Origin: Microbacterium sp. 1S1
GTDB taxonomy: Bacteria > Actinomycetota > Actinomycetes > Actinomycetales > Microbacteriaceae
Length of the DNA stretch: 64,000 bases
Direction of reading: 5' to 3'
Assembly (NCBI RefSeq): GCF_008271365.1
Contig: NZ_CP043430.1
Location: forward strand, 2,480,001-2,544,000
Every line of letters begins with the position of its first letter. Within the stretch, counting starts at the first letter, position 1. A program made the position numbers and the translations under genes. Positions 62,632 to 64,000 of the stretch are shown piece by piece. The notes under the pieces are model-generated. The model was not told where the DNA came from and searched no databases. It saw nothing but the letters and a program-made list of their open reading frames with translations.

Positions 62632-64000
62632 ATGCCGGCAACCCAGGAAGCGCTCGCCCAGCAGCTCCGCGAGCGCCTCGCGAAGGCCGCGGAAGGCGGG
62701 CCCCAGGCCTCCCGCGAGCGCCACGTGGCCAGGGGGAAGCTCCTGCCGCGCGACCGAGTCTCACGGCTCCTCGACGAGGACAGCCCCTTCCTCGAGATCG
62801 CTCCGCTCGCCGCGGAGGGGCTGTACGGCGGCGAGGCCCCGGGAGCCGGGGTCATCGCGGGCATCGGGCTGGTCCACGGTCGACAGGTCATGGTCGTCTG
62901 CAACGACGCCACCGTGAAGGGCGGCACGTACTACCCCCTCACCGTGAAGAAGCATCTCCGAGCGCAGGAGATCGCGCTGGAGAACCGCCTGCCGTGCCTG
63001 TACCTCGTCGACTCTGGCGGCGCCTTCCTCCCCAAGCAGGACGAGGTCTTCCCGGACCGGGAGCACTTCGGCCGCATCTTCTTCAATCAGGCGCGCCTGT
63101 CAGCCCAGGGCATCCCGCAGCTCGCCGCGGTCCTGGGCTCGTGCACGGCGGGAGGCGCCTACGTGCCGGCTATGAGTGATGAGACCGTCATCGTCCGCGG
63201 GCAGGGCACGATCTTCCTGGGCGGCCCGCCACTCGTCAAAGCGGCGATCGGCGAGGTCGTCACGGCCGAGGAGCTCGGCGGCGGAGAATTGCACGCGCGT
63301 CGCAGCGGTGTCGTCGACCATCTCGCGGACGACGACGAGCATGCCCTGGAGATCCTCCGGGACATCGTCGCCACCCTGCCCCCGCCGCTCGCCCCGGCCT
63401 GGGACGTGCAGGAAAGCCGTCCGCCCGCAGAGACGGGGTCGCTCTACGACGTCGTGCCGGTCGACGTCAACGCCGCCTACGACGTCCGTGAGGTCATCGC
63501 GCGACTCGTCGACGGCGACTCCTTTCACGAATTCAAGGCGGAGTACGGCACGACTCTCGTGACGGGATTCGCACGCCTGCACGGTCACCCCGTCGGCTTC
63601 GTCGCGAACAACGGTGTCTTGTTCAGTGAATCTGCGCTCAAAGGTGCGCACTTCATCGAGCTCTGCGACCAGCGCGGCATCCCGCTGCTCTTTCTGCAGA
63701 ACATCACCGGCTTCATGGTCGGCTCGGACGCGGAAGCCGGCGGCATCGCGAAGGACGGGGCAAAGATGGTCACGGCCGTCGCGACGACCCGGGTTCCGAA
63801 GCTCACCGTCATCATCGGGGGGTCCTTCGGGGCGGGCAACTACTCCATGTGCGGACGCGCCTACTCCCCGAGGTTCCTCTGGACGTGGCCGGCCAGCCGG
63901 ATCTCGGTCATGGGCGGGCCTCAGGCCGCTTCCGTCCTCGCAACGGTGAAAGAGGATCAGCTCTCTGCCCGAGGGGAATCGTGGAGCCCCGAGGAGCGCG
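62632..64000 (+). CDS. accD1: Acyl-CoA carboxylase beta subunit, methylcrotonoyl-CoA type (partial)
   Basis: Runs off the right edge after 456 codons. ATG 62632 has GAGGAGG 8 nt upstream; ATG 62578 is an in-frame upstream alternative overlapping the control region. Seen: [85 protein letters not shown] and [18 protein letters not shown]. The context-specific [12 protein letters not shown] and GPPLVKAA features favour methylcrotonoyl-CoA carboxylase (leucine catabolism) over propionyl-CoA carboxylase. A biotinylated alpha subunit should follow. Confidence 0.92.
   Translation, partial: MPATQEALAQQLRERLAKAAEGGPQASRERHVARGKLLPRDRVSRLLDEDSPFLEIAPLAAEGLYGGEAPGAGVIAGIGLVHGRQVMVVCNDATVKGGTYYPLTVKKHLRAQEIALENRLPCLYLVDSGGAFLPKQDEVFPDREHFGRIFFNQARLSAQGIPQLAAVLGSCTAGGAYVPAMSDETVIVRGQGTIFLGGPPLVKAAIGEVVTAEELGGGELHARRSGVVDHLADDDEHALEILRDIVATLPPPLAPAWDVQESRPPAETGSLYDVVPVDVNAAYDVREVIARLVDGDSFHEFKAEYGTTLVTGFARLHGHPVGFVANNGVLFSESALKGAHFIELCDQRGIPLLFLQNITGFMVGSDAEAGGIAKDGAKMVTAVATTRVPKLTVIIGGSFGAGNYSMCGRAYSPRFLWTWPASRISVMGGPQAASVLATVKEDQLSARGESWSPEER

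Overview
The window is high-GC chromosomal DNA from an actinobacterium, most likely Microbacterium or a close Microbacteriaceae relative. This rests on gene content: GlgE glycogen pathway, GatCAB, ClpS next to a DUF2017 protein, a DUF6458-type membrane protein, a small Microbacteriaceae-type protein (DUF7882, from memory), a class-E-type LAQTG sorting signal, and a ferrochelatase with a C-terminal Cys motif. It also rests on the very frequent arrangement of a TAGACT-like -10 box 6-7 nt before the start codon, meaning leaderless mRNAs. I see no prophage, insertion sequence, CRISPR array or obvious defence island. Most of the window is ordinary core chromosome.

Layout. 1-7.7 kb: end of frr, cdsA, a DivIVA-like protein, a secreted lysozyme-fold (aggregation-promoting-factor type) protein, a small Cys/His protein, an alpha/beta hydrolase interrupted by a one-base frameshift, an AI-2E family permease, an unusual membrane protein with an internal lipobox, and a thioredoxin-TPR protein. 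7.7-14.1 kb: glgB, glgE and glgX on the minus strand. 14.2-18.9 kb: cysteine desulfurase, mnmA and ligA. 18.9-23 kb: GNAT, a DEAD-box helicase with a frameshift near its start, and a fadD-type ligase. 23-28.6 kb: gatCAB, dinB, a GerW-like protein and a P-loop kinase-like protein. 28.6-31.3 kb: DUF2017, clpS, a zincin-like protease, a LysE exporter, tRNA-His, orn and tRNA-Arg.

31.3-48.8 kb: a small unknown gene, an extra single-stranded DNA-binding protein, a lipoprotein, ettA, two thioesterases, an unknown gene, then a minus-strand operon of mscS-type channel, truncated haemoglobin and FAD dehydrogenase. Next come pepN, hemH, rpiB, a Fpg/Nei glycosylase, a PaiB-like protein, an amidohydrolase, and divergent dps and gamma-carbonic anhydrase genes separated by two perfect inverted repeats. 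48.8-57.8 kb is more accessory: tRNA-Met, a DUF1254/DUF1214-type protein, a TspO-like membrane protein divergent from a MarR regulator, a broken LAQTG surface protein with two 116-codon repeats, a flavohaemoglobin, small Microbacteriaceae proteins, an AraC regulator and a hydrolase.

57.8-64 kb is a branched-chain catabolic block. An Lrp/AsnC regulator is divergent from an E1-alpha/E1-beta/E2 2-oxo-acid dehydrogenase operon. A TetR regulator follows, divergent from an acyl-CoA (methylcrotonoyl-type) carboxylase beta subunit that runs off the end. The order resembles the mycobacterial bkdABC-accD1 leucine degradation locus. Points most worth a second look are the leaderless promoter pattern, three genes with frame disruptions (four lesions), the internal lipobox protein, the palindromes at dps/carbonic anhydrase, marR and tetR, and a possible 12-residue leader peptide.
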